DNA of 64,000 nucleotides from the NCBI GenBank assembly GCA_902806575.1, contig CADCXD010000009.1, positions 2,418,001 to 2,482,000 of the forward strand, in the 5' to 3' direction. Positions 1 through 11,808 of the stretch are shown here, piece by piece (position 1 is the stretch's first letter; each line of letters opens with the position of its first letter). The position numbers were made by a program, and so were the translations under genes. The stretch comes from Jackrogersella multiformis. Taxonomy: Eukaryota; Ascomycota; Sordariomycetes; Xylariales; Hypoxylaceae. Under the pieces are notes generated by a model. It was not told the DNA's origin. It ran no database searches and saw nothing but the letters and a program-made list of their open reading frames with translations.

Positions 1-3000
1 TCTCATTGTCACTACTCCCTTACTACCACGGCACCTGAATGACGAACTTGTTCTTAATGAGAGAAACATATCGGAGGAGGATGTGCGAACGAGATGGTCA
101 TCAGTCTAATTACCCCAGTCATCAGAATTCAACACTAGCTATAGTATTTCTCCAATCCCGTTTCACATGAAATGGCATAGGAGAAGGTTTTTGTTTCTAT
201 TTGTCCCTCACCACAGAGGGCAGAAATAGGAGAAACTCAACGTATATTTGAGGAGGAACCTGAGCTGATTTGGGGAGGAGGGATTTTTCTTGCACTTTGT
301 ACTATGAGTTAATGAAGCTAAAGCAATCCCAACATCACCACAGCCCATTTTATGGGCTGTGGTTGAAGTTGTGATTGACTAGCAATGGCAGTATTTGCCT
401 TTGCAAGCTTACAGAAGTTGATAATTTTCCATTATAAGAGAATCAATGCCACGATAGATGTTTTCTTGTTGAATGTGATGAATAAGCAATCGTTCTTGGT
501 CTGCTCTAAGACACTACCGAGATTCTTTATTACATAGGCAGCATTATAATATTCTGCTGCTTGACTGGAGTCCTAGGAGACCTGGTGAAATCTACCTGGG
601 AATTAGTTATATGGTGAGGTGGTAATTGATTTTCGTAGTCACAAATACTCAGAGTCCTGGGCTAGAAAGGAGATGTACACTGAAAACCCCCCTATTGACC
701 ACGGTTGACCAAACTAATGAAATGCGCTCCCAAGTTACCAAAGGGCATGGGAGGTACTAATTATCCACGTAGTAAATCTCTAGGTTAACTGCCTATGTTT
801 TCTTTCCGAATATCTAGATCTAAGAGGGAAAAGAGAAGAAAAAAAGGGGGATACATACACATAAAAACATAGACTACATTAGTCACATCAAGGCTAGCAA
901 ATGCTTGACAATATAAGAGCAAGCTTCTGCCAGCAAAGGGTATTTAGTTGGTTTATAACCGCTGTTCTTCTCCCTTTGGTCCTTTGTTTATTATTACTGC
1001 TCACATTCTTCCTTTCCATAATACGCCGGATTCTTTAGGTTGATCAGCCAAGAATAGAAAGACATGTGTATATAGATGTTATCACAGAACTAAGATTTCT
1101 TTCCTTCTTTCTTTCTTTCTCTTGATCTTTCCTTTCTACTTCGTCGGTGGCCTGTTAGCCCAGAACATAAGGGTGTGTTCCCCGCAGATGGTACGCATGG
1201 GACGAACCTCAGTCCCGCCATCGTGGTACTATACTGGAGACCGGAGACGAGAAGAATGTTATTGCAGGAATCTGTCTGACCTAGACGTCGTGGTGATCTG
1301 TGACGAGCAAAAGACCAAGGAGCTGCAGCACTTCCGCTGGGGGCCGTGGGCTTAAGAAATCTAAGCTTACTTACCTACCTAGGATATCAGCTTACAATCC
1401 GACTTATTCGTCGATAACAATCACCGAAACATCATATGGGGTCTGGCTTCTCGCGGTCGAACATGGCGAGTACACGGGATGCATCAGGATACACCATGAA
1501 GGGTGTATTCCAAAACCAGCAGGTCGGTCGACGCATGCTTCTAGTTCGCTAAGTAGGGGTGCTGACGAACACCATAGCACTCAAAGACAAGAACCCAAGA
1601 AGCCTGCCGCCACGTCCTTTCTGCCTGTAGCATGCCGTCGCTTGCTTCTCTCGACGCGTATCTTGCTGCTTTCCACTCGCATCGACGCTACCGTGACATA
1701 AATCCACGGGAAGGGTACCATGGTAGACTTAGACTCCCAACGACAAATGCCACGGCAAGAAACTGGCTGGTGGCGTTGGGCACCACGACGTCATCTGGGT
1801 TCTTCCATATGTCCGGCGGCCAGGCGGTCGAGAAAGCCCAGTTTGAGCAGCAGTCTCTCGAAGCCGAGATCGACGGGATTCAGGGCGGATGGGGATGATC
1901 CCGGTGCCGTCGAGAGGAGAGATGACGGATACCTTAGTATATATATTGAAAACTGCTTCCGCAAAAGGAATTTCCTGTCTTATTTTCTTTTATTGATGGT
2001 TTCCTTTTTCGTTCTTCATGTCGAGCCATCGCTTCTCTTCAACAGTCGGAAGCTGCCACTACTACTGTGAAGGGCATAGGACCGGACCGGACCGGACCGG
2101 GAGAGATATACCCGGGCTACACTTGGTCTGCGAAGTACAGCTACACCGGGTGGAGAGCCGCTTGGATTTGATAACAGGACACAGATAAAAGGGGCCTGGT
2201 ACTTACCGAGATCCCCTCGGTGGATTGCTACGAACCGTTCGGAACCGTGGCAGGTAAGGGGAGGAGGATCGGAGACCATACCTTCCAAGTACACCACACG
2301 GTGACCAACCGTATCCAGCCGGCCTGAAAGAGCCGCTGGCCAGAGACCAGGATTCGCACCACGGCGTCGACAGCGCCTCGGCCTCCGCGGAGAGAACCGC
2401 GCAGCCCCAGATCGAGACTTCCAGCCAGGAAGCCGGTAGCGACTGGGCTCGAAAGGGCGTACATTTCAACCAGCTCACTCACTCCCCTCCCCTCCTATCC
2501 CTTTGCCTAAAAGTCTCCTTCCACGCGACCGTCAGCGCACACCGCACCGCCGAGTCAGCGCGCAGGAACAGGAAGAGTTAGCCTCGGCAACCCCGGCCAG
2601 CGCAGCGACGCAGGGACAAGTCCCGTCCCACAACCAGGCGGCCTTCTATTGCCCGTCTACGAGCCCGTCGGCAATATACGTGGCGGACGATGCGATAAGC
2701 TCCAGGTGTGTGCGGCTAAGATGGCGCATCAAGATAGCGGCGGCAGCATCAATCAATGCTTGCGCCTAGACAGCACGCCTACGACCACAGGACGGAAGGG
2801 GGCCCCTCGCCGAGTTCGGGTGCCGCCACCCATCGGGACTTGAAAAGCACCTAACCCAGCACTGAAGAATGACCTGGTGGCGGCCGGAAGAGGTGTGCTG
2901 AGCAGCGGCCCAGCAACGCCGAGACACGGCCAACATTTCGTTCCAGAGAGGGTGGTGAGGGACAGATACGGATACCAGATGCCAAACATCAAAACATAAG

Positions 3001-3406
3001 TAAGAGTTTGTGGCTGTGGAAGAAATATGCACTTGTGATACATCCACATACGTACATACATAGGTACTTGCCTACATGCCCATGCCTACCTTGGTATCAA
3101 AGTAGGTAGGTGATTACACGCAAGCGATTCATCGTGCAAACTATGTACCTGCTTGCCTACCTGCTTTCTTACTAGCTTGCCTGTCTGCCAGTCTGCCCAC
3201 CCTAGGTACATAAGTAGGTAGACAACCCACCTACCAAGACAAGAGCCCCAACGCCTAAGATGCCGCCAGCCGATCCCTATAGCCCTCATACATACCAGGT
3301 CGTGACCGACGCCCTGGTAAATCTCCACGACAGAGATTTATTAAAAAGAAACGCCGAGATGAGGAGAAAAGGCAATAGAACAAACCACCAAACCGGCCTC
3401 CGTATA
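1..3406. other. intergenic region, no supported gene
   Basis: I see no convincing gene here. The first 1.1 kb is AT-rich. About 1.5-2.9 kb is GC-rich and holds several overlapping short open frames on both strands; none shows a recognisable motif, and the frames compete with one another. A perfect pentanucleotide repeat (four GGACC units) lies at about 2079-2100. TACCTA/TAGGTA words appear at about 3060-3240, just beyond the 3' end of atg29. Confidence 0.6.
2079..2100. repeat. GGACC pentanucleotide tandem repeat
   Basis: Four perfect head-to-tail copies of a GGACC unit in a GC-rich non-coding stretch. This is a simple microsatellite. Confidence 0.9.
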
Positions 3407-4965
3407 TCACGGGTTGGACTTCCCCGGGAGGTATCTGCTGCTCCTCCAGGCGGCGCTGATGGTCCCTCTGAGGCTGCCGATCGTGCCGTCCTGCATCTTG
3501 CTCGCCAGCGCTTCCTCTAGGGCGGACTGCGTTACGGATGCGTCTAGATCTTGTTAGTGACTCTATTCTGTACTCGTAAATAATAGAGATGGGGTGGGAT
3601 TGTGTACCGTCGAGATCACTAAAACTGCTGCCCATACTGGGCGTCCCGTCGCTATCGCGCGAGTACCCCTTCCCTTTCCCGCCGGGGCTGCGTCCCGCTA
3701 GCTCCATAGTGCGTCGAGGCGAGAGTGGGCCGCCGGCGCCGCCCCTGCCTTGGTCCGAGGGGCGCGCGGCCGAGCTGGTCGACGAGTCGGAGGTCTCGGA
3801 TTGGTGGATGCGCGAAGACGCCTTCGGATGGCGCTTTGCATAATCGCGCGGGAGGTTACCGCGGAGGGTGGCGCTGAGGTCGTGCCCGCTCGATCCTCCG
3901 CCTGACGACTGGGGATTGTAGGGCAGGAAGGCCGGCTCGGCGTCTTCGTCAGCAGAAGATGCGGCGTCGTTTCCTTGGAAGCGAGGGGGGCGCCGGATGA
4001 TTCTGGACTGCGCCGGGCTCGAGGATGACGAGGAGACTTCCGAGTCGCTCGGCTCGGGCGACTCTGGCGACGGCGGTTCGGGACCTCTTTCGCCATCGTC
4101 GACGGAGGCGGGGACAGGAAGCGAAGATAGACGCCGTCGCTGCGCATCGTCACCCCTGGGCTTTATCTGAGGCTTGCTGCTACCGCCTAGGTTCCGATTC
4201 GTATAGACGGTAGTGTTCGCCGAGGACGTGCGCGTTGCGGTTGGCCGTGGAGTGCTCCTCATCGGCGTTCCGGGAACACTGCCATCGTTCCGAGGCAGCG
4301 GGGAGTCCTTTCGAATGGACAATGACGACGGCGCTCTAGCTATTCTGTCGCCGGATCCCGTCCGTCGCATAGGCTCTGCTAAGAACGGACCCTCGGGGCC
4401 TGGCTGAGGCGACGGCGCGGACGAGCCCTTCGCGGCGGCGGCAGCCTTGCGCATCTGGGCTCGGATTTGAGAGGTATGGCGCTCGGTAAGCCAAGCGATC
4501 TGCTGGAAGAGGAAGTCCGCGGTAACTCCAAATTGGCTCGCGCTAAGTGAAGTGAGTTGGCGAAGGCTCGATGTTTGGAGGGGATGGGGACAGGGATGGG
4601 GATGAGAATTAGCACCTACATATCATTCCCTGGTACTTATTAGTTAACCATACTACTTGACTGTATGCGTGGTCGCGAACTACACAGGTAATGAATGCAA
4701 CTTACAATCTACTTCGGTCTTAGAAAGACGTGACACGATGCTCCAGAGCTCTTCATCTTTACCCGAGTCCCAATTCGCCTTGATTCATGTTAGCCAAGCT
4801 AGCTCCAAGCAGCGATACAGAAATAGAGCAGCAGCAGCAGCAGTAACAGCAGTAACAGCAACAGCAATTGAATTTACTTACAGGCGGCGGATCGATGAAA
4901 TTGCCCCTAGGAAACGGAAGTCGAACAAAGACCGTATAGGTCGGTTCTTGTTGTGAAGGAGCCAT
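3407..4965 (-). CDS. atg29: autophagy-related protein 29 (Atg29)
   Basis: Atg29 works with Atg17 as a scaffold at the phagophore assembly site, where autophagosomes start. Four exons on the minus strand fit in phase: 4965-4882, 4778-4706, 4615-3608 and 3543-3407, giving about 433 residues. Exon 1 carries the family's N-terminal signature (TVFVRLPFPRGNFIDPPP). Exon 2 continues with NWDSGKDEELWSIVSRL. Exon 3 has ADFLFQQIAWLTERH and RAQMRKA, all typical of the Atg29 N-terminal domain. The middle is a long disordered Ser/Pro/Arg-rich region. The last exon restores the conserved tail (SVTQSALEEALASKMQDGTI), which is only read if the 64-nt intron with donor GTACAC is removed; reading through gives a tail unlike the family. 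Intron 1 contains a CAG-rich triplet repeat. The identity is close to certain. Exact splice sites are inferred from phase and conservation. Confidence 0.92.
4827..4866. repeat. CAG/CAA-type triplet repeat inside atg29 intron 1
   Basis: A run of GCA/CAG triplets interrupted by TAACAG units. It lies wholly in the first intron of atg29, so it does not add residues to the protein. Confidence 0.85.
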
Positions 4966-6089
4966 TTCTGGTCAAATCATGTTAACCAATGCCTATTCCC
5001 GTGGAAGTGGGAGTGGGAGTGGAAGTGGGAGATCTGCAGCCTCGAGAGATGCTAGTTGATGATAGGAAGAGGAAGAAGGTCTTGGTACCTACTGGAGCTA
5101 GGTATACTCACTTATCGGGTTGCGAAGCTTTTATCGATAGGTTAGGATGGGGTTTCTTATCCGGCCCGTCTCACTCCGGTACTTATGTAGGTATTAGACC
5201 GTACTTAGGTAGACCGTACCTAGGTACCTAGGTATTAGTGCATAAGCCGGGGAACAGGGCCAACCTTAAAAATTAATAGCAGGTACCTAACCGTGTACTA
5301 CGTAGTACTTAGCTGTTACAGGTCAGCTGTCACAATCGATATGTAGCTAATACCTACCTAGGTACCTAGGTCCTAGGTAGGTAAGCTAGCGTTCTCCACT
5401 CGGAGTTGACAAAGAATTAACAACTTTACATTGGAACTCTCGAAACCTCTCCCAACATGTTTCACAGATTAAACGAATTAGACGCATCTCCCCTTCAGAA
5501 ACACAAACCGCCAAGACAATATATCTCAGTCTTATCATCGCAACATGACGAGGGGGAGCAGCTATCTTTTGCCCCGGGAGGGTGTAATCATCTCCCTGCG
5601 GTACTATGGCTGTATGGTTGGCTCTCGTGATCTTCACTCCGCGACGCCATTGGCTGATCTATCACAGATCCTTCACATGGTTGGCTGCTTATGGTTGCTT
5701 TGGCGACGACCTAGCCTACTGATCAGCGAGGGGTAGCTAGAGCCTTGTGCTGTACTGCAACCCTTTCGGTGAGCTATGATTCACATACCATGTGAAGGAG
5801 AAAGGGAAAAGGCTGCCTGCCTTAAGATGCTCTAAGATGCTCTGGGGCGGCTCATCCTATCTATTTAATCCCAGGCTTGAGCTTGTCTCATGGAGATCTC
5901 CTCTTCCTTCCAAGGTTCTCAGTAGTCCTCGGCCTCGCATTAGTATCTCACATTTTAGTATAATACTCACCATTCATGGCATCGATAATCCATCTCCTTA
6001 GCCCAAGCGAACTTACAGTGAATTCAGTTCAGGGGCTCTAGCGGAGGAGTATTTGCCATCTCAAGAGGTAGCTTGGTAGTCTTTGAAAG
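4966..6089. other. intergenic region upstream of atg29
   Basis: This is the spacer between the atg29 start and the membrane-protein gene that runs the other way, so it probably holds both promoters. It has dense TACCTAGGTA-type palindromic words at about 5180-5235 and 5282-5390. Short open frames at 5.4-5.75 kb on both strands show no recognisable motif. No RNA gene was recognised. Confidence 0.5.
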
Positions 6090-7306
6090 ATGGAGGTGTG
6101 CCAAGACCACTCCATATGCCAAATACACTATATAGCCCTAGTGTTCACTTGGATAGACGTATTGACAATATCATATAGACTATCCTAAAGCGTGGGGCCT
6201 CATTTCCGAACTGGTCCCAAACTCCCATCCCTCATTTTGAGCTCTCCGCCGCAGGCCTTCTCGCGCTTGCCGACCTCAGCACAGTCGCCCAGCGCACGCG
6301 GATCGTAGGTGGTTCGTCATGGCTCGACGCGCTACTCTTGGCTCCCGGCCTGCACTACCAGCAGGCTGCCGACGCCCTCGCCGGTAGCGCCGACTCTTAC
6401 AGCGCCGTTGAGCTGTACGAAGACCGCACCTCGACGTACAACATTACCAACTCGGCTACGCGGCGCTACCTGGAGCGCGTCGGCATTGCCGGCCAGAGGG
6501 TCACTGTGGACGTTGGCATGATGCCTGAGCGGAACTATTATTTCGGCGGTCGGCGGCAGGGCTCTGGTCAACGCGCCACCATCTGGAGAGACCAGGGTGC
6601 CGACTTGGGCTGGCTCTCCCACGTGCTGTATCTTGCGAGCCCGGTACTCACCATCGCTGCCTTCATATTTATGATCCTGCTTCGTGAATGGTGGGGCGTG
6701 GCGTCCCTCTTAGCCCTCATGGTCTCCCGACTCTTCAACATCTGGGTCATCAAGCAGCGATCCCAGCCGCCGGAGGCCCCACCGCCGGATCCCGACATCA
6801 GCAAGCTGCTGACCGAGTACCTCGTCGATCTGGATCATGGCCGCTCCGTTTGCCTGCGCGGCATGGTCGAGGACCTACAGGCTATCACCACGACGTCGTG
6901 GCTGCGCACCAAGACGCATCTGGACGGGTACCTCGAGGCGGCAGCCAAACTGATCGTCTACCTAGTGGCCGCCTTCAGCGGGAACATGACGCAAGTCGGG
7001 TCTATCATCTTCATGGTGCTGCTTATCGTGACGGCCGGCCTACTGGGACTAAGCAACGCCCACGCAAAGACATTCCGCATGCACGGCCGCCTCGCCACGC
7101 CGACCGTCGACCACCTGCCGCGTAGGTCCGGCAGCACACTTCCGTACCCTGATACGGATAACAGGGACGGAAGCACGTCTTGGCCGGCCACGACTACGAG
7201 GACGTCGAGCGGCTTCACGGGCATGGACGATTTCGCGGAGAAGGGGCAGGTCGGGGGCGTACTGAGGGACCGGTACCCTTTTAACGAGTCCGTAGAATTT
7301 AAGTAA
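6090..7306 (+). CDS. conserved fungal multi-pass membrane protein (5' end uncertain)
   Basis: The frame is open from 6179 to the stop at 7304-7306. It reads an Asn/Trp-rich start, then GGSSWLDALLLAPGLHYQQAAD, TRRYLERVGIAGQRVTVDVG and MMPERNYYFGG, a pattern I associate with an unnamed conserved Pezizomycotina family. Hydrophobic segments follow at roughly 6600-6690, 6700-6750 and 6950-7060, with a polar charged tail, so it is an integral membrane protein of unknown function. The open frame has no ATG before its conserved part. The best upstream ATG (6090) opens a different frame, which ends at TAA 6186-6188 and encodes a hydrophobic segment. The two could be joined by a 50-nt intron (GTGTTC to AAAG, phase 0) or be separated by a small frameshift. 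No role should be assumed. The gene itself is probable; its start is not settled. Confidence 0.6.
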
Positions 7307-9744
7307 TCATGATCTACGTACACGTTGATATTGCCGTACTGTGTACCCTAGTGGGCGTACATGCTAGGTACTACGAGGTAAGAGGTATGGATGTGCCGGC
7401 ATCGGCTCGTGGCATATTGTACAATACCTACCTAGCAATATAGTAGGAAACTAGCCCAGTTACCTAGCCTAGGGTATGGTATTAGGGTATGGTATTACGG
7501 GATAGGTTAGGTTCGGTATGGGATTGGATATCACGGTTTACTAGCGGTACAAGCAGTGCTACCGACCGGGTCCGCGCCGCGTACCTACCTAGTGTAGTGT
7601 AGGCACGCTCTTAAATAATACCGCCCAAGCGTACGAATGCATAGGTACCCTGACCTCGTCTGTGCCACGAATATCAATTTAAATGCACCACACTATAAAC
7701 GGGGACGGCTCGCACATGTGCAACACACGCACCCACGCACCCACGCACGGTTGTTCCCGCAAAACACGTTTCGTCTTAGCAACCCGTCGAGAAGTCCCGA
7801 ACTCCACACGACAAGAAGACCAGGCGTGCGTGCGTGCGTGATGACCGGGGATACGAGGCGCCTAGGGTGTCATGCGGGATAGGTATGCAGGTATGTCACG
7901 ATGGGTGGATGGATGGATGGATGGATAGCTTGCCGTGTCTTGTTTTGGTGTTTGATATTTAGGGGGATGTTTTACTCGACTTGACTTGACTTGACTTGGT
8001 GAGGTGGTGAGTGCAGTGGAATGTTTCTTTACTTGGGGTATGGATGGTGTATACTTAATTACCTAATATTATGTCTACTTACCTTTTGATTAAATTAACT
8101 GCTTACATAATACTACCACTGGCTATAAATTAAAATACTACCTGCTTAAAGTAATGCCGAGGGCACGGTGGCTAATAGCTGGCGACCTAGGTACCTAGGT
8201 GTGCATAGTAGCTACGGATATGCCGTGCTGTGCTATAAATGGATGTGGCGATTTGCAATAGTCTGGTCTATCTGTCTATATTAGTCTGCCATCTACCATC
8301 TACCATCTAGGTACCGTATAATAGTATCTACCGTCTACGGGTACTGACTATTATGTAATTAGCAACACCAATACTACTACCTACCTACCTACCTGGGTAG
8401 GTATGTACACAATAGCTTAGCGACAAGCGATACGCGCCCCCCTCCCCCTGGACCGAACTATGCAAACCATCATTTTAATTCCCTAGGTGCATAGCTAGCT
8501 AGCTACACTAATACACCACTTAGCCTATACTAACCACGGTGCATACTAGTGTAGGTACGTGACATAAAGTTCCCATCCCAAAACAGACTGACGGGTTCGT
8601 CCAGTGGATGCCGGCACGCTAGGAACGCATAGTACCGCTCAGCTATAGCCTCGCCCGCCGCAGTGTCCCGCGTCCGTAACCGACTTGCACTAACCAGCAC
8701 TACTATCTGGCTGCGCTGCCCAGTCGGAACGGTTTGGCATAGCCGTGAGACCTGGAAGCTGGGACCAGGTCGGGCATTAAATGAGTAATCATATGATGCC
8801 TACCTACCTGCCTATACTACTGGTATTAAGACTCGAGATGGATCAGGTCTTAGGTAAGGTAGGTAGGTAGGTAACTACCTAAGATACCTAGATAGGTATG
8901 GCAAAATTACCTAATACAATACTACATAGTAATAGAAGACTCGTTTTCAATTTCATTCTCATTCCCTGCCTGCCTCTATTGCCCTGGCATGCTCATGCTG
9001 ATGAAGGAAGGTACATAATGATAATGACTGATTGACACTAAGGGAGAAACACATGCTGTATAAAAACGCACGCTGGAACTTGGGATTATGTAATAATCGT
9101 CATTATTATTACACCAAGAGGGGCCCTCATCCCTGACTTCCTCATTCCATATGTCAGGGATAGAGTCCGATATGAAAAAAAAAGGAAAGAAAGACAGGTT
9201 GTGTGGGGGTATGTATGTAGCAAAGTTCATGTTCGCCAACTCCGGTAGCCTGCCGCATTTTTTTTCGTCCCTCTTATACGCCCAGTAACGCCGGTACATT
9301 GAGAAAAGGTATCTAATCTATGAGTGTCTCCCCCTAAACCGTGTTCCCGAGCATGTAGCATGCTGCGTGCACGCCTTCCGTAATGCCACTCCAATATTCT
9401 GGGTTATTATCCTCATCTGCTTTTGTCCGTCTCAGAGGACAGTTCAATACGTATCGAACAAGGTTCATTAATCCTGCCTCTTTTCTATCGGGCATCTTCC
9501 ATCGTAGATATCAAGGGCGGAAACGAAGCGGAAACGCATTATGATGCTAGATACATAGGGTAGTGAAATTCGGCTGGTAGAATCGAATCGTACGGCAAAT
9601 CATATGGCACCGCTGTCGGCGCTCGAGAGATAATCGTAAATAATGTAGTAGAAACTGTATAAGTAGAAATAGGTAGCGAGGGAGCGTAGTCGAGGCTCGT
9701 CGGTCTTTATCTCGTAGTGCCACAAGCGCGAAGCCAAAACCTCA
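7307..9744. other. intergenic region, repeats only
   Basis: No supported gene. The region is rich in TACCTA/TAGGTA words (for example about 7425-7445, 8188-8203, 8378-8404 and 8858-8900). It has a GGAT tandem repeat at 7907-7926 and a TTGAC repeat at about 7978-7998. The last few hundred bases probably include the 3' untranslated region of the minus-strand gene that ends at 9745. Confidence 0.6.
7907..7926. repeat. GGAT tetranucleotide tandem repeat
   Basis: Five perfect GGAT units, followed about 50 bases later by three to four TTGAC units. Both are simple microsatellites in non-coding DNA. Confidence 0.9.
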
Positions 9745-11808
9745 TCACATATATCTCTCCTCGGAGAGACGCACGATCTCACACAGCGCTCGCATAAAGT
9801 CGGGGTCTTCCTCGCGCCTCGGCTGCCCCCCGTTATTAGTACCTGAAGTTGGACCGCCGTTGGTTATCCGTAGCGTGGTGACTAGTCTTGAGATGCACCT
9901 AGCCAGGCCTAGCCGTAGGTCCTTTAGTACTTGCTCGCTGTGGTCAGGTAGTGTTGCACGGCGGCTGCAGAAACTTGACGTCGTCGGTCTGCTGCTCTCA
10001 TAGAATGAGGCAGACCTGGGCATCGCGAAGAACGACCGCTTGCTGCGGAGCGTGTTGGCTCGCGATGAAGGAGGGTCGGGGATCGGCGCGTTCGGGTCCT
10101 CATGTAGGCCGAGCAAGGTCGCCGCCTTTTGCGGGATTGCGGTGCCCTCCGATGTGGAGGACCGCACGTCCATAGAGCTGCGCAGGTCGAGCGAGAGGCT
10201 AAGGCTGATATCCGACGCCGTCGAGGACTTAGAGCTAGGTCTCGATATTGGATTGGCAAGCACTGCTCGGGGGCATAAGGAAGTAATGTAGTTGTACGCT
10301 ACTAGGTGAGCATAAAGGGCGTCACAAAGGTACTCGGTTCCGGTGGGGAAGAGATTCTGAAGCGCCGTCCAATCTGGCTTCCTAGGCCATGTGAGACAAA
10401 ATCTCGACTCCGCGCTCTCCGTTCGTTGTGAGTTAAGTGATGTCTGGCTGGCAGATGACATCTGTTTCCTCAGCGGTAACCATTTCCACATCGACGGCTT
10501 CGACAGGTCTGACGAATCTGCCGATGAAGGCGACTCGGAATACACGCTCGCAGGGCTCGTGGCCTGGTACCTGAGCTTTCTGGAGTGGCTACGTATGGTC
10601 TCGACCGAGAGACTGGAACACTGAAGCATTGTTTCCGGGAAACATGCTATTGAGACTCGAAGCGTATCGATGATCTCTGTTGGGAGTGGTAAGGGCGCAT
10701 GCCCACCGTCGGCTCCGGTCCGGGCGTAGTAAGGAAAGTTGTCGATGCTGGACTCCAACCAAGATTCTACGTCAATCCCAGCTGGGGCAATTTCCGGATA
10801 TTGAGAGTTTTCCGCGGGTGATGGTTGCTCAGCCTTGTTTCTCCCCAACTTATACTCCGGGTGTAAGTTCGTCTTACGGTCAACCTCACGACCGGCACCA
10901 TTCGCATTCAGCTCGCCGCCGAACGCATGAAGTGGAGCTGGAGGCGGCATTTTGAGGCCTGGGGAAGACGGTACGCCGTCGGGTTGTGTTGGCGGGCGTT
11001 GACTTGGTGAGCTTTGTCGAGACGGTGAAACATTAATCTGGGGAAGAACCGGGTAATTTCGGTATAATAAAGAAGAGCGTCGCCTGGGAACTGAAGTGGG
11101 ACATGCCAAAGGTTTCTTGACGTGACTTTGTTGCTCTCCATTGCCCGAAGATTTTACACTGGCGGGTGACGCTGGAAGACTGGTCGGCTTGGGACGTGGC
11201 ATTTTCGAGTTTAGAGACATGCTTCTTGATTCGTCCAGATCATGTCGGAGAGACAGGAAGTGCGCAGCTGACGAAATGTTGACCATGCTATTGTACCTTC
11301 GATCTGGAGAAGCTGCATCATCGCCATCGAAGTCCATCCAACTCTCGCCAGCTTGCTTATTCTCCTGTGCCACAAGCTTTAATTGATTCGGTGGTTCCAT
11401 TCTTTCGGACATGATTGATGTGGCTGCTGTGACGATTGATACCCCTCGTCCGCCAACTGACGGGGGCATCAAAACATCGGATGATGATTCATTGCTTGCC
11501 GTATCAGAGTCGCTGATATTTGGTTGTGACTTTCGGTGAATCGTTGGAAATTGCGTTTCCATCTCGTGCGCGATTTGTAGCGATTTAGCCCTGGACATCA
11601 TATCTAGATGATAGGATAAGGACGAAGGGGCGGCCTTCAGCGAACTATCCTGCAACGAGTATCGTCTCTTGGTACCATCATCGGCCAGCGCAGGCGCAGG
11701 GGCACCAGCAGTCAATTGTCTCGATTTGAAAACCTCCTCCGACTCATCCAAGTCCACCGCTAGAAGCTCCGCCAAGTTGAAGGTTACAAGTGGTTCGAAA
11801 TTCCCCAT
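9745..11808 (-). CDS. conserved hypothetical Ser/Pro-rich protein
   Basis: A single uninterrupted frame of 687 residues with an ATG at 11806-11808 and a stop at 9745-9747. I do not recognise a named family. The N-terminus is acidic and hydrophobic (VTFNLAELLAVDLDESEEVF). Residues about 60-350 are low-complexity Ser/Pro/Arg with many possible phosphorylation sites. A more ordered part follows at about 474-515 (CLTWPRKPDWTALQNLFP then YLCDALYAHLVAYNYITSLC). A second Ser-rich linker leads to a predicted helical tail at about 628-687 (KDLRLGLARCISRLVTTLRI, then RALCEIVRLSEERYM). There is no signal peptide or membrane segment. The arrangement looks like a cytoplasmic or nuclear adaptor with two short conserved helical blocks, but that is a description and not a function. 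The length of the open frame and its codon-like composition make it very likely a real gene. Confidence 0.75.
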   Translation of the reverse strand: MGNFEPLVTFNLAELLAVDLDESEEVFKSRQLTAGAPAPALADDGTKRRYSLQDSSLKAAPSSLSYHLDMMSRAKSLQIAHEMETQFPTIHRKSQPNISDSDTASNESSSDVLMPPSVGGRGVSIVTAATSIMSERMEPPNQLKLVAQENKQAGESWMDFDGDDAASPDRRYNSMVNISSAAHFLSLRHDLDESRSMSLNSKMPRPKPTSLPASPASVKSSGNGEQQSHVKKPLACPTSVPRRRSSLLYRNYPVLPQINVSPSRQSSPSQRPPTQPDGVPSSPGLKMPPPAPLHAFGGELNANGAGREVDRKTNLHPEYKLGRNKAEQPSPAENSQYPEIAPAGIDVESWLESSIDNFPYYARTGADGGHAPLPLPTEIIDTLRVSIACFPETMLQCSSLSVETIRSHSRKLRYQATSPASVYSESPSSADSSDLSKPSMWKWLPLRKQMSSASQTSLNSQRTESAESRFCLTWPRKPDWTALQNLFPTGTEYLCDALYAHLVAYNYITSLCPRAVLANPISRPSSKSSTASDISLSLSLDLRSSMDVRSSTSEGTAIPQKAATLLGLHEDPNAPIPDPPSSRANTLRSKRSFFAMPRSASFYESSRPTTSSFCSRRATLPDHSEQVLKDLRLGLARCISRLVTTLRITNGGPTSGTNNGGQPRREEDPDFMRALCEIVRLSEERYM

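Noticed and set aside
1122..2070. Cluster of plus-strand open frames near the left end
   Set aside because: Successive short frames overlap out of phase with no splice pattern or motif that would join them.
3255..3406. Read-through C-terminus of the atg29 frame
   Set aside because: Reading through the 64-nt intron gives an Arg-rich tail unlike Atg29. Splicing restores the conserved ending, so the true stop is at 3407-3409.
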